A DNA stretch of 64,000 bases from Planctomycetaceae bacterium (GCA_024742875.1 JANSXP010000006.1:124001-188000); one strand, 5' to 3'; counted from the stretch's first letter, positions 9,330 through 18,917 are shown. Translations and numbers: made by a program. The notes: generated by a model not told the origin, from the sequence alone.

Positions 9330-12300
9330 TGAATCATCACTCCCATCATCCCTCGCGGCGACGATCACAGACTGTGCTGCTGTGCAGTTTGCTGGTCAGC
9401 CTGATCGCGGTCTCTGCGGCCCGGTCAGATGAGCCGTCCGGTCGTGCGCGTTTCGTGCCGGCCGACCAGTTGGCGGACGTCTTTGACAAGACACCACAGG
9501 GCGTATTCCTGCCGCGGGAGGAATACCTCGCGCTTGTCAGCAAAGCGAGCGCCGCAAAGCGCGCGAGTGCAAACTCGCCGGAACCTGTCGTGATTGAGTC
9601 CGCCAGCTACAAGGTCAGCCAGAATGACAATCACGCGATCGTCGAGCTGACCATCAACGTCCGACAGTTTCTGGATGACTGGGCCATCGCCCGATTTCCC
9701 CTGGGCAACCTCAGTCTGGAATCAGCCACGATTGATAACAGGGCGGCGCATGTTGCCCGCGTGGATGGCACAGATCACATTGCCATCGCCCACAACGGGG
9801 CAGGCACGTTTGCCATCAAACTTGAACTGTCGACACCACTGGGCGTTGTGGGCAGCGATCGCGTGGCCGCTTTCCGTACCTCGGGGGACATCCCCACGAC
9901 ACTGAGCGTGAACTGCCCGGCTGGAAAGATTCTGAATTTCAACGATCTGAAGATTCGCCGGCCGGCCGACATCACTGAGCGGACCGACTACACCATCCCG
10001 GCGGGCAGCTTTGACCAGGTGCGGCTGAAATGGACAACCGAACGTCAGCAGTCTGACTCACAATCGCTGGTCTTCGCGAAAACAAACGCCCGTCTGAGCC
10101 TGTCTGCTGACAATCTCCGCTGGAATTCGGACAGCCGGCTTTCTGTCTTTGGCAGTGCCATTAACCAGATCATGGCCAGTGTTCCGGCGGAACTGGAAAT
10201 CACGGCCGTGGACTCAGCCGGCCTGGAATCCTGGAAGCTTGAAGACGACCCGGACTCCGCGGGAGACACGCGACTGGTGCTGAGTTACCGCCAGCCCTTC
10301 ACGCAGGATCGGATGCTCAAAATCTCAGCCGTTATGACGGCCGTCGGCTCGGAACAGTGGCAGGTACCCAACCTGCAGTTTCGCCAGCTGACATCACACA
10401 CCGGACGCCTGCTCGTGCAGCATCAGGACAATCTGCGTTTGCTGGCGGACGCACAGAACGGCATTCGTCAGGTCTCACTGGGACAGGCCCAGGGAGAGGC
10501 CTTTGACTTCTGGCTGCAGGACTTTGATCTGGGACTGACTGTTCGACCAAGGGACCGGGAACTGTTTGCGGAAGTCAACTCCTGGCTGCGGTTTGATGAT
10601 TCTCAGGTGACGCTGGAAGCACGCACCACCATCGAATCACTCAACGCACCACTGTTTGAGCTGCCCGTCACGGTCCCCTCAGGCTGGCAGGTCGCGGAGC
10701 TGACCGGCCTCAACAACCCCGCGCCGAGTTACCGCAAAACGTCAGACGAATCCGTGATTGTGCTGCAGCCGCAGACGCCCGTGGCGGCCGGTGGCCTGCT
10801 GGGTTTTCGCCTCGTGCTGACGCGGACCATCGACAGCCCCACGCAGGAACAGGTCATTGACATTCCCATTGTGTCCGCCAGCAACGCTCTGCTGGTGGGC
10901 GGCACCTACAGTATTGCGGGGGCAACAGACCTAACGGTCTCTCCGCTACAGATCAATGGTCTCGCGCCAATCGCGGATGAAAACGGACAGACTCTGTTTG
11001 AAACGCAGGGGACGTCTTATTCCGGTCGGGTGAGTGTCGTGCGCAAGCCGTCACGACTGGCCAGTCGCGCTGTGATTCGCACGTGGCTTGATGAACGTCA
11101 AAAATCGGTCGAGCTGCTGCTAACCGTGGATGTCCTGAACGGCACCACCCGCACACTGGATCTGGCGGTGCCCGAATCTCTGGGCAGTGACCTGCGTTTT
11201 TCTTTGCAGTCGATCACCCAGGTGCCCGGCCACTCCGACCAGATGATACCCGGAAGTCTGAAGCTCACGGAACAATCGGCCGACGAGCCAGTCGACGGAC
11301 AGCGAGTGTATCGGCTGACGTTTGATCGACGATTTGTTGGTGCCGTCACGCTGCGGACGTTCGTGCAGCAGGAACGAGAGGCCGACACCAAACTGGCGGC
11401 CCCGTTCATCAAAGTGGAAGGGGCCGTTCGTCAGCATGGACTCATCGCCTTTGAAGCTCAGTCCGATCAGCAGATCGACACACCGCAGGATCTGACGGGC
11501 AGCGGACTGTCTATCGCCGATGCGGGTCTGATTCCCGCACCGCCGGCCAGCACCGGGCGTCGTGTGGCGCTGGTGTACCGATTTATTCAGCCAGACTATC
11601 AGCTGGAACTGACAGAAACCACGTTCGCCACCAACGCGGTGCCGTCGGCCGTTGTTCCTCTGATTGAAAATACGAGCGTCGTCAGCGAAGGTGAGATGCA
11701 GCAGCGGCAAAGTCGCATTCACTTTCGCTGTTCGGGCGTGCAGACGATGCGATTTGTGCTGCCCCATGCCGAGCAGTCGTATCTGTGGTCCACAGTTCTG
11801 AACGGCGAGCCCATCGAAGTGCGCAAAGATGAGTCCGACTACCTGGTCGCCATTCCCCCCGGTTCTCCGGCGACAGACTACGTGCTGGAAGTTCTGTTCG
11901 AGTCTCCCAGCGTGTCGTCCTCTTTTCTGGGAGAATCCGCACAGGATTCTGTGCAGCTGAAAATTGACACCGAAGATGGACGCGTCACGCCGGTCGATGT
12001 GCTGCAGCAGCAGTGGGATGTGCGGTACCCGCCGTCGGCCATGCTGCTTAACCATGGGGCTGGATTCCGGCCCCTGCGCGCGGTGGACCAGGCCGGGTGG
12101 CTGCAGACACTGCCGGACCTGCTTAGCCTTCCCACCCGCAGTACCTTCCTTGAACGGGCGCGGCCCGCCGTTGTGCTGCTGGCCATTTTCTTTGTCGCCA
12201 CGGCACTGATTGTCAAACGCCGCTGGAAGACGCTGGCCGCTGTCGCCATTTTTGCATTCGTGCTCACGCTTCCACGCGTGTTCAACAGCCGTCAATACCA

Positions 12301-15300
12301 GGCAGAGAAGTCAATCGCTCCGGCGAGTCCGAGCGAGGAAACAGCAGAGTACGAGGAAGACTACGGCATGATGAGCGGTGGCAGGAACCTGCAAGAGCTG
12401 GCCCCCAGCGATACCGCAGGCGGCATGGCTGGGTTTGGCGGCATCGCTGGTGCAGAGATGGCCCCCATGGAGGGCATGGATGTGGACGGGGAAATGGATT
12501 TTGCGCGAAATGCCGCGGGTTTGGAACGATCCACGGCCACTCCACAGCGGGCCTCCGGAGGTGGGGACGCAGATGGTGGGGACGGTTTTGCCGGTGACAG
12601 CACGGCCAATGGATCTGGAGGATCGGCTTCGCAGATGAGTGCTCCACGGGATGATTTTTCGGGCCAGATGGCGGGCCTGCCAGCCCCCGATTTTCAGATG
12701 CGTAAAGGTGCCGCCAGGTTGTCGGTCAAAGCCAGCATCGCCGCCCCTGGCGATTTTCGATCGATGCAGTTTCGCAGCATCGGCGCCACGGCCGATGCTG
12801 GCCGTCTGCAGATTACCATCCAGCCGCGGGCGCGTGTGACGGCGCTGCGTATCATCGCCGCCGCATTCGTGGCGCTTGTCTGCCTGCTGATCAACCGCGC
12901 ACCGGCCGTCAGCAAGGTCGCATTTTTGGTGATCATTACCATCGCGGCGATCGCCGCTGTCCCCGTGGCTCCCAACGAATGGCAAAGTGCGGTGGACGGC
13001 GTTTTGATTGGCGCAGGCCTTGGCCTGGTCATCTGGCTGGCGTTCGCTGTGTGCGGCTGCCTGATGTCTTGTTGCAGGGGGCTGTTCCGCCCCAAAAATA
13101 TGACACTGGGAACAACGGCCAAACTCCTTTTGCTGGCCCTGTTGTGTGGTGGCTCCACCGTGGTCGCGCAGCCTCCGACCGAAACCGCCGCGTCGGAGGA
13201 CATCATTCTGCCCTATGACCCCGATCAACCGGAACTGCTGGCTGACAAGGTGTTTTTGCCGCAGTCACAGTTTCTCAAACTGTATCGGGCGGCTTACCCG
13301 GATCGACTCAAAACGGAAACGCTCCCGCTCCCCGGACAGGTGATCGCCGCCTATTACACGTCCACCGATCTGAATCAGGTGGCGGGCTCCACGTGGACAC
13401 AAACCATCAAAGCCCGATTCGTCATTCAAATCGCCAGTGAGGCTCAGCCCACTGTGGACATTCCTCTGGGGTCTGTCGCCATCAAGTCCGCGGTCATCGA
13501 CGGTCAGCCTGTCGCAATGACACCCCGAAAGGTGCCCGCCGCCGGACAGTCGGACGCCGGTCAGATGCCCCAGCAGACGCAGCAGCGACTGCAGACGCAG
13601 GCGAAAACACAGCAGGTGCAATCAGCAAAGATCGCCGCGCCCGGCCCGGCCGCATCAGCCTACCAGGTCAGCGTGACAACTCCGGGACTGCACCTATTGG
13701 ACGTGGAATTTGATGTGGCCGCTGATGTCGAGGGGGCCGTCGGTAAGCTCAGCCTGCCGCTGCGAAGCGCCGGCATGGGGACATTGACATTCACGCTGCC
13801 GGCGGATGATCTGGACGCCACCATCAACGGACGAACCAGCGCCTATCGTCGCGACGGCCGGACGCTCATCCTGCCTACAGGCCAGGCCAAAGACATCACC
13901 ATTGCGTGGCGGCCGGCCGAGAAGAAAAACGCGGCAGACACCACGTACCACAGCTACGTGAACTCCGCACTGAGCATCAGTGATCAGGGCCTGACTCTGG
14001 AATCCGCACTGCGCATCAGCTGCCGGCAGGGAGAGCTCTCCGAATTGGACATTGTCCTGCCGACCGACTACTCCGTCAGAAGTGTTGACGGTACGGAAAT
14101 CGCCGGTTGGGAAACACCGGCCGATTCTCCCGGCTCGCTGCGACTGCTGTTTAAACAGCCTGTCACCAAAGAAGCGATCATCCGCCTGACGCTGTTTCGG
14201 CGAGCCGTTTTTGGTCAGGATGAATCCCGCCTTAATGTGCCCGTGCCCGTCGTCCCTGGTTCAACGCGAGACGTGGGCATGATCTCGGTCTGTGCAGGCA
14301 GCGAGCTGGAGGTACGTGTTGATTCCCTGTCTGCCGTCAGTCAGATCAACGCGGCCGATGTTCCCGCACCGGACGGCACGCAGCAGAACCTGCCCAGAAT
14401 CCTCGCCTGGCGCTACACGCGCCACCCGGTGTCCATTGGCGTTCGCGTTTTTCGGGATGCTGACAGGCTGAACATCAACACGCTGTCCGGTGTGCAGCTG
14501 GAAGCCCAGCGTCAGCTGTGGACCACACTGGTCAGCGCCAATATCTCCGGCGCCCCGAGACGGCGGATTGAAGTGGAAGTGCCGGACGATTTTCTGGCAC
14601 TGGACGTGACGGCCAACGGGCTGGCGGACTGGTACTACACAGACGGCACAAAACCGGGCACCCGACTGCTGAACATTCAGCTGCAGCAGGCAAGATCCGG
14701 TGTGGTCAACGCCGTGATCCAGGGGCAGACGGGCCGCGCACAGAACGAACTGACGGCGCAATTGAAACCGCTGATCGTCCGCGGTGCCACCAGCGTCAAA
14801 GCCACGATCAGTGTCTGGCTGGATGCCGCCTCAGAAATTGCCTCAGTGAATTCCGGAGAGTGGAATCGTGTGGGCCGCGAGGTGAGCCTCGATCCACGCA
14901 TCCTCAAACTGCAGTCCGATTCTCCTGACATTTCGTTCCAGACAACAGCGGCCACCGAATCAGATATCGCCCTGGAACTGCGACAGGCCGAGTCATCACT
15001 GGCCGCAGAATCCGTGACGATTTCCACCGTCACGGACACTTCTGTCGAGCTGACGCTGGGGCTGAACTGGAAAATCTCCGGCGCAGCCACCCGCACGGTC
15101 GCCTTTCAGATTCCCGCAGCCCTGTCCGACGTTTACGACTTTCAGGTGCCCGGGCTGCGACGGTTGCAAAAATCCACCGAAGGCGACGTCACGACCGTCA
15201 CCGTCCATCTGCAGCAGCCGGCAGGTGAAAGCCTGTTTGTGCTGGGAATCGGCACACTGCCGCTGCCGGACTCCCGGGAAATTTCTCCGGAGCAGCCGGA

Positions 15301-17326
15301 ATTCGTGGTTCCCGAGACAACATCCGATCGCGTGTCGACGCAGTCGCATTTCTGGGTGATTGTCAATCAGTCTCCCGGGCTGCTGCAGCCGGTTGACGCC
15401 GGTCAGGATGGCGACCAGGTGAAGCCGGATGAAATTCGCACGAATATGCCACCCGAACTGCTGGAACAGGCGGTCGCCATCAGGCGGCTCAAGTCGAATC
15501 AGCCACAGACGCCATGGCTGCTGTCGTTCCCCGAACGTCAGCAGGTGGCGCCTGCCATTGTGGCTTTGGCGGCCCACACCACGGTTATTGCCGAAGACGG
15601 CACGTGGCGTTCGCGACATCGCCTGCAGGTTCGCAATGAGTCACGACAGTTTCTCACCGTGCAGATGCCGGACGACAGTCGTCTTTTGTATTCCCGCGTT
15701 GAGGGTCGCCCTGTGCGCATGGTGTCGCGAACCCTCGGCGAGCAGGAGCTGTTTCTGATTCCGATCCCGCAATCGGGTGAAGTGTCTCGCCCCATTAATG
15801 TGGAATTTGCGATTGCCGGCACCACGGCGCTTCGCAATCTGCGTGCCGCAGGTTCGGACTTGAGCATTCCCTGCCCGCACATTCCCACATTCCGTGAGTT
15901 TCCGGAGTTCGGTGTGACCATTTCCAGAAACACGTGGCAGGTCTATGTGCCACAATCCTGGCACACGAGCGTGCTGGACAATCCCCGCCAGACCAACATG
16001 GCACGGGCCAACCAGGAAGTGCTGGAGGACACCATCATGCTCTCGGGCATGGAGAATCTGAAGTCCATTCTCAACGCAGCCAGTTCTCAGGGACAGGTCG
16101 ACAACATCAATCTGGTTCAGGAAATCGAACGACAAAGTCTGCTGCTCGAATCACTGCGGTGTAACGACATTTCTGTTGCCCAGCAGCGAACGGAAATCCT
16201 CAATGAAGCGGAGGTCCTGTTTGAGCAGCTGAACCGAGACAACAAAGATCAGATCGACGCCATTCAGCAGTGGCAAAGTGAGGGCGCGGGGGTCAACAGT
16301 TTCCTGGACCAGCAGGCCCTGCAGCAAAACGGATACAACCAGAGAAACTCTTTGAATCTGCTGTTTGGTAATTCGGCGCAGGGCGTTCAGGTGGACATCG
16401 AAGAACCGGCGCTGTTCAACTTTGTACTGCCCACAGAACCACAGTCGGAATCCCGTTCCGGACGGGAATTTGGTGGCAAACGGGAGAATGGCAAAGCCGC
16501 TCCGAAAGTCATGGCGCCCGTCGACAACAACGCGTCGCAACTGCTGAACCGACGCGACTCCAATCGAAAATCCCAGTCCGAACAGCTCAAACTGCAAAAT
16601 ATGCCTCGCAAAGCGGGGCAGCTGCAGGCGCCGCAATCCAACAGCGTTCCGGCCTTTGGCAGTCGACAGCTCATGTTTCCCGGACAGCCACTGGCTGATG
16701 AGGACGCCACACTGATCATTGGCGGAAATGCGACCGGAGGCGTCGGTCAAAATGGAATCACAATCCTGTCTGATGGCGGCGTTGTGAGCCCCCTCGTCCA
16801 GCCGGAATATGCGGCACCGGCGAATCAGAGCGCTGCCCCCGCCGACGACCCGTTCAGCACACTGCAGGCGGGTGAAGTGGCCGTGGGACAGGTGCCGCAG
16901 TCGGGCCGGATCGCTGGGAATGCGGACGGGTGGTGGACTGGCGTGGCGGGCACAGGCCTGCTGTCGCTGGAATTCGACATTCCGGAAGACGGACTGCGAT
17001 ATGATTTTGTGCGTTCCGGTGGCAATGCCAGCCTGGCGCTGCGGGTACAGCCGCAGGATAGCGTCAACCGCCTGCAGGGCCTGATCTGGATCGTGGTCTG
17101 CCTGATTCTGCTGATCATCATCCTGCAGGGAGCCAGCCACGGCATGGCCTCACTGGCCCGCCGCGTGTGCCTGATTCTGAGCGTTGCCAGCCTTGCCGGC
17201 TGGATGTGCACGCAGAATCCGGTGCGTGATCTGGCGATCGGCGTCTTTGTGGTCGCGGCTCTGCTGACCTGTATTCTGTATATCGTGCAGTCACGAGCGC
17301 AAAGTCGGCCACCCGTCGAAGCGTGA
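9326..17326 (+). CDS. Giant two-module membrane protein (2666 aa)
   Basis: Starts at ATG 9326 in the ATGA overlap, 3 bases after GGAGG, rather than at the upstream in-frame ATG 9299. It has a signal peptide at residues 10-35. Module B1 (residues 1-1258) opens with FLPREEYLALVSK, continues as a beta-rich ectodomain, and ends in two TM hairpins (about 946-988 and 1173-1250) split by a Gly/Met/Asp-rich linker (about 1014-1121). Module B2 begins at an internal Met (1259) with a second signal-like segment (TAKLLLLALLCGG), then FLPQSQFLKLYRA. It is also beta-rich, has a helical Gln/Glu-rich stretch near 2238-2322, and ends in about three TM segments (2586-2658). The organisation suggests a head-to-tail fusion of two paralogues of the upstream gene. 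Function is unknown; a cell-envelope role is inferred only from topology. Confidence 0.9.
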   Translation: MMNHHSHHPSRRRSQTVLLCSLLVSLIAVSAARSDEPSGRARFVPADQLADVFDKTPQGVFLPREEYLALVSKASAAKRASANSPEPVVIESASYKVSQNDNHAIVELTINVRQFLDDWAIARFPLGNLSLESATIDNRAAHVARVDGTDHIAIAHNGAGTFAIKLELSTPLGVVGSDRVAAFRTSGDIPTTLSVNCPAGKILNFNDLKIRRPADITERTDYTIPAGSFDQVRLKWTTERQQSDSQSLVFAKTNARLSLSADNLRWNSDSRLSVFGSAINQIMASVPAELEITAVDSAGLESWKLEDDPDSAGDTRLVLSYRQPFTQDRMLKISAVMTAVGSEQWQVPNLQFRQLTSHTGRLLVQHQDNLRLLADAQNGIRQVSLGQAQGEAFDFWLQDFDLGLTVRPRDRELFAEVNSWLRFDDSQVTLEARTTIESLNAPLFELPVTVPSGWQVAELTGLNNPAPSYRKTSDESVIVLQPQTPVAAGGLLGFRLVLTRTIDSPTQEQVIDIPIVSASNALLVGGTYSIAGATDLTVSPLQINGLAPIADENGQTLFETQGTSYSGRVSVVRKPSRLASRAVIRTWLDERQKSVELLLTVDVLNGTTRTLDLAVPESLGSDLRFSLQSITQVPGHSDQMIPGSLKLTEQSADEPVDGQRVYRLTFDRRFVGAVTLRTFVQQEREADTKLAAPFIKVEGAVRQHGLIAFEAQSDQQIDTPQDLTGSGLSIADAGLIPAPPASTGRRVALVYRFIQPDYQLELTETTFATNAVPSAVVPLIENTSVVSEGEMQQRQSRIHFRCSGVQTMRFVLPHAEQSYLWSTVLNGEPIEVRKDESDYLVAIPPGSPATDYVLEVLFESPSVSSSFLGESAQDSVQLKIDTEDGRVTPVDVLQQQWDVRYPPSAMLLNHGAGFRPLRAVDQAGWLQTLPDLLSLPTRSTFLERARPAVVLLAIFFVATALIVKRRWKTLAAVAIFAFVLTLPRVFNSRQYQAEKSIAPASPSEETAEYEEDYGMMSGGRNLQELAPSDTAGGMAGFGGIAGAEMAPMEGMDVDGEMDFARNAAGLERSTATPQRASGGGDADGGDGFAGDSTANGSGGSASQMSAPRDDFSGQMAGLPAPDFQMRKGAARLSVKASIAAPGDFRSMQFRSIGATADAGRLQITIQPRARVTALRIIAAAFVALVCLLINRAPAVSKVAFLVIITIAAIAAVPVAPNEWQSAVDGVLIGAGLGLVIWLAFAVCGCLMSCCRGLFRPKNMTLGTTAKLLLLALLCGGSTVVAQPPTETAASEDIILPYDPDQPELLADKVFLPQSQFLKLYRAAYPDRLKTETLPLPGQVIAAYYTSTDLNQVAGSTWTQTIKARFVIQIASEAQPTVDIPLGSVAIKSAVIDGQPVAMTPRKVPAAGQSDAGQMPQQTQQRLQTQAKTQQVQSAKIAAPGPAASAYQVSVTTPGLHLLDVEFDVAADVEGAVGKLSLPLRSAGMGTLTFTLPADDLDATINGRTSAYRRDGRTLILPTGQAKDITIAWRPAEKKNAADTTYHSYVNSALSISDQGLTLESALRISCRQGELSELDIVLPTDYSVRSVDGTEIAGWETPADSPGSLRLLFKQPVTKEAIIRLTLFRRAVFGQDESRLNVPVPVVPGSTRDVGMISVCAGSELEVRVDSLSAVSQINAADVPAPDGTQQNLPRILAWRYTRHPVSIGVRVFRDADRLNINTLSGVQLEAQRQLWTTLVSANISGAPRRRIEVEVPDDFLALDVTANGLADWYYTDGTKPGTRLLNIQLQQARSGVVNAVIQGQTGRAQNELTAQLKPLIVRGATSVKATISVWLDAASEIASVNSGEWNRVGREVSLDPRILKLQSDSPDISFQTTAATESDIALELRQAESSLAAESVTISTVTDTSVELTLGLNWKISGAATRTVAFQIPAALSDVYDFQVPGLRRLQKSTEGDVTTVTVHLQQPAGESLFVLGIGTLPLPDSREISPEQPEFVVPETTSDRVSTQSHFWVIVNQSPGLLQPVDAGQDGDQVKPDEIRTNMPPELLEQAVAIRRLKSNQPQTPWLLSFPERQQVAPAIVALAAHTTVIAEDGTWRSRHRLQVRNESRQFLTVQMPDDSRLLYSRVEGRPVRMVSRTLGEQELFLIPIPQSGEVSRPINVEFAIAGTTALRNLRAAGSDLSIPCPHIPTFREFPEFGVTISRNTWQVYVPQSWHTSVLDNPRQTNMARANQEVLEDTIMLSGMENLKSILNAASSQGQVDNINLVQEIERQSLLLESLRCNDISVAQQRTEILNEAEVLFEQLNRDNKDQIDAIQQWQSEGAGVNSFLDQQALQQNGYNQRNSLNLLFGNSAQGVQVDIEEPALFNFVLPTEPQSESRSGREFGGKRENGKAAPKVMAPVDNNASQLLNRRDSNRKSQSEQLKLQNMPRKAGQLQAPQSNSVPAFGSRQLMFPGQPLADEDATLIIGGNATGGVGQNGITILSDGGVVSPLVQPEYAAPANQSAAPADDPFSTLQAGEVAVGQVPQSGRIAGNADGWWTGVAGTGLLSLEFDIPEDGLRYDFVRSGGNASLALRVQPQDSVNRLQGLIWIVVCLILLIIILQGASHGMASLARRVCLILSVASLAGWMCTQNPVRDLAIGVFVVAALLTCILYIVQSRAQSRPPVEA

Positions 17327-17513
17327 CGGCCGTATCAGGAGAATGAACCGCCGGGAATGGGCGGCTGAATTGGGAAATGGCCGCATGGGGCCACGTCCTG
17401 AGCGTCCGTCTGGTCACAGCGGGCAAAATTCCACTAAGATCGCCCCGGACCGGCGAGAGACTGGAATCTCTCGGTCATAACCAGACTCACCTCTTCGGCC
17501 AGGATGCAGAAGC

Positions 17514-18203
17514 ATGGCGACCTCACTTCACCAGCAGCTGAAACTTCATTATGTCGCCGACGAGTCACAGCACGAGATTGATCTGGACGGCTATCGCATT
17601 GATGCCATCGACGAACAGGATCGGCTGATTGAAGTGCAGTGTGCTTCGCTTTTGGCCATCCGGGACAAAATCCGCAAGCTGACCAAAAAGCACAAAGTGG
17701 TGGTCGTCAAACCACTGGCGGCAAGGAAGAAGCTGCTGAAAAAAGAACGCCGCAACGGCAAGGTGGTCAGCAGTCGCTACAGCCCGGCGCGACAGTCACT
17801 GCCGTGGATCTTTCAGGAGTTGGTTCATTTCACCAAGGCGTTTCCTCATCCGAATCTGCAGCTCGACATTCTGCTGACCGAGCAGGAGGAAGTACGGGTG
17901 CCCGCCAAACGCAAAACATGGCGACGCAGGCATTCGGTGCAGGACCGTCGACTGGTGGAAGTGCAGCAGACCGTCTCACTGTCGACCGTCAAGGATCTTT
18001 GGAACAGCCTCGAAGCCGACGTGCCTAAAGTGTTTACGACGGCGGATTTGGCGCGGGAAGGAGCGATGCCCCGCTGGCTGGCACAGAAGGCGGCGTACTG
18101 TTTTCGTGAAATGGGGCACATTGAGATGTGCGGCAAGCAGGGAAACGCGATCGAATATCAACTGAAAAAGAGAAGGAATAGACGTAAGAAGTCGGCCGCG
18201 TAA
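17514..18203 (+). CDS. Predicted nuclease-like domain + winged-helix protein
   Basis: A 229-residue cytoplasmic protein. Residues about 15-70 have the pattern of a PD-(D/E)XK core: a glutamate and aspartates in HEIDLDGYRIDAID, then IEVQ, where Q replaces the usual lysine, followed by a helix (SLLAIRDKIRKL) and a strand (KVVVVKPL). The middle is strongly basic (KKLLKKERRNGK, KRKTWRRRHS). Residues about 155-220 look like a winged helix (FTTADLAREGAMPRWLAQKA, then EMGHIEMCGKQGN). Together these predict a DNA-binding protein with possible nuclease activity, but this is inference from motif shape; the active-site assignment is unproven. It has a basic C-terminal tail. Neighbours are an envelope gene and a redox gene, not a restriction or repair cluster. 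Confidence 0.75.
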   Translation: MATSLHQQLKLHYVADESQHEIDLDGYRIDAIDEQDRLIEVQCASLLAIRDKIRKLTKKHKVVVVKPLAARKKLLKKERRNGKVVSSRYSPARQSLPWIFQELVHFTKAFPHPNLQLDILLTEQEEVRVPAKRKTWRRRHSVQDRRLVEVQQTVSLSTVKDLWNSLEADVPKVFTTADLAREGAMPRWLAQKAAYCFREMGHIEMCGKQGNAIEYQLKKRRNRRKKSAA

Positions 18204-18245
18204 TACTCGCAGAAACGTCCATACCCTTTTTACGGAACTTCTCTC

Positions 18246-18779
18246 ATGACAAAACGCATCGCACTGGGACTGTGCCTGCTGGTCTGTTCGGCGGTCTGTG
18301 CCGACGAGGCCAAAACCGCCAAAGCGGAAATCGGCAAGCCGGCTCCCAACTTCACCGCGACCGGAATCGACGGTGAAACATTCACACTGAAAGACAAACT
18401 CAAGTCCGGCAAAAAGAATGTTGTCCTAATCTTCAGCCGCGCCAGCTGGTGACCATTCTGCATGAGGCAACTGGGTCAGTTGCAACAGCAGGCGGACGAA
18501 TTCAAGGCATTGAACACAGAGCTGATCTTTGTTTTCCGTGAAGAACAACAGGGCGTGGACGGCCTGAAAAAGATCAAAAGCAAAACGAAGACCACATTTA
18601 CACTCGCAGTCGATTTCGACAAGAAATCGAGCAATGCCTACAGCTCCAAACGCATGACGTTCGACAATTATGTCGTCAGCAAAGACGGCACGATTAAAGC
18701 GGTTGTGGACGGTTCCCTGCGAACGCGTGCTACGGCCGAGCAACTGATGAAGACGCTGAAAGAAATTGAAGGCAAATAG
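18246..18779 (+). CDS. Candidate selenoprotein: exported thioredoxin-fold peroxiredoxin-like (UPFC)
   Basis: Read as one 177-residue frame with TGA at 18450-18452 decoded as selenocysteine (Sec69). Residues 1-25 form a signal peptide (MTKRIALGLCLLVCSAVCA). IGKPAPNFTATGIDGETF is the usual AhpC/TSA N-terminus. The redox site reads FSRASW-U-PFC, where relatives have a cysteine in WCPFC; Cys72 is the partner. Downstream the fold continues without damage: ELIFVFREEQ, and FDNYVVSKDGTI of the thioredoxin cis-Pro region. A standard gene caller splits it into 68 and 105 codons in the same frame. A SECIS-like hairpin follows the TGA. The role would be thiol/peroxide redox chemistry outside the cytoplasm. 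The alternative is a nonsense mutation of a Cys codon (one base). No sel genes are in the window. Confidence 0.75.
18458..18491 (+). promoter_or_regulatory. Candidate bacterial SECIS element
   Basis: A hairpin inside the coding region directly after the in-frame TGA. The outer stem CTGC/GCAG (18458-18461, 18488-18491) is followed by a bulged A and a TG/CA pair, then a 2x2 internal loop. The inner stem is a perfect 6-bp GCAACT/AGTTGC (18467-18472, 18478-18483), and the apical loop is GGGTC (18473-18477). The loop starts 20 bases after the TGA and contains GGU, matching the known bacterial pattern (loop about 16-37 bases from UGA, G in the first two loop positions). It would bind SelB. Confidence 0.7.
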
Positions 18780-18877
18780 GGCACTCGGCCTGGCAAAAGA
18801 GCGACGAACGTCGTCAATACGCGAGGTGTGATACAACGGGTCACCACGCGCTGCAGAACGGCCGGCAGACATCTGAC

Positions 18878-18917
18878 GGGGCGGAACACGGGTTTTCCTG
18901 TGTTCCGCCCTGTTTTT
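18878..18917 (+). terminator. Rho-independent terminator after the redox gene
   Basis: An 11-12 bp GC-rich stem (arms 18878-18889 and 18900-18911, the outermost pair G-T) with a 10-base loop is followed by a T-run ending at 18917. It separates the redox gene from polA. Confidence 0.85.

Noticed and set aside
11120-12295. 391-codon minus-strand open frame inside the giant gene
   Set aside because: Low-complexity Arg/His/Gly composition typical of an antisense frame; it lies wholly within a clear + strand gene.
18246-18452. Interpretation of the redox gene as a simple pseudogene
   Set aside because: Not excluded, but less likely: only one codon is affected, it falls on the redox residue, the frame is otherwise intact, and a SECIS-like hairpin follows.
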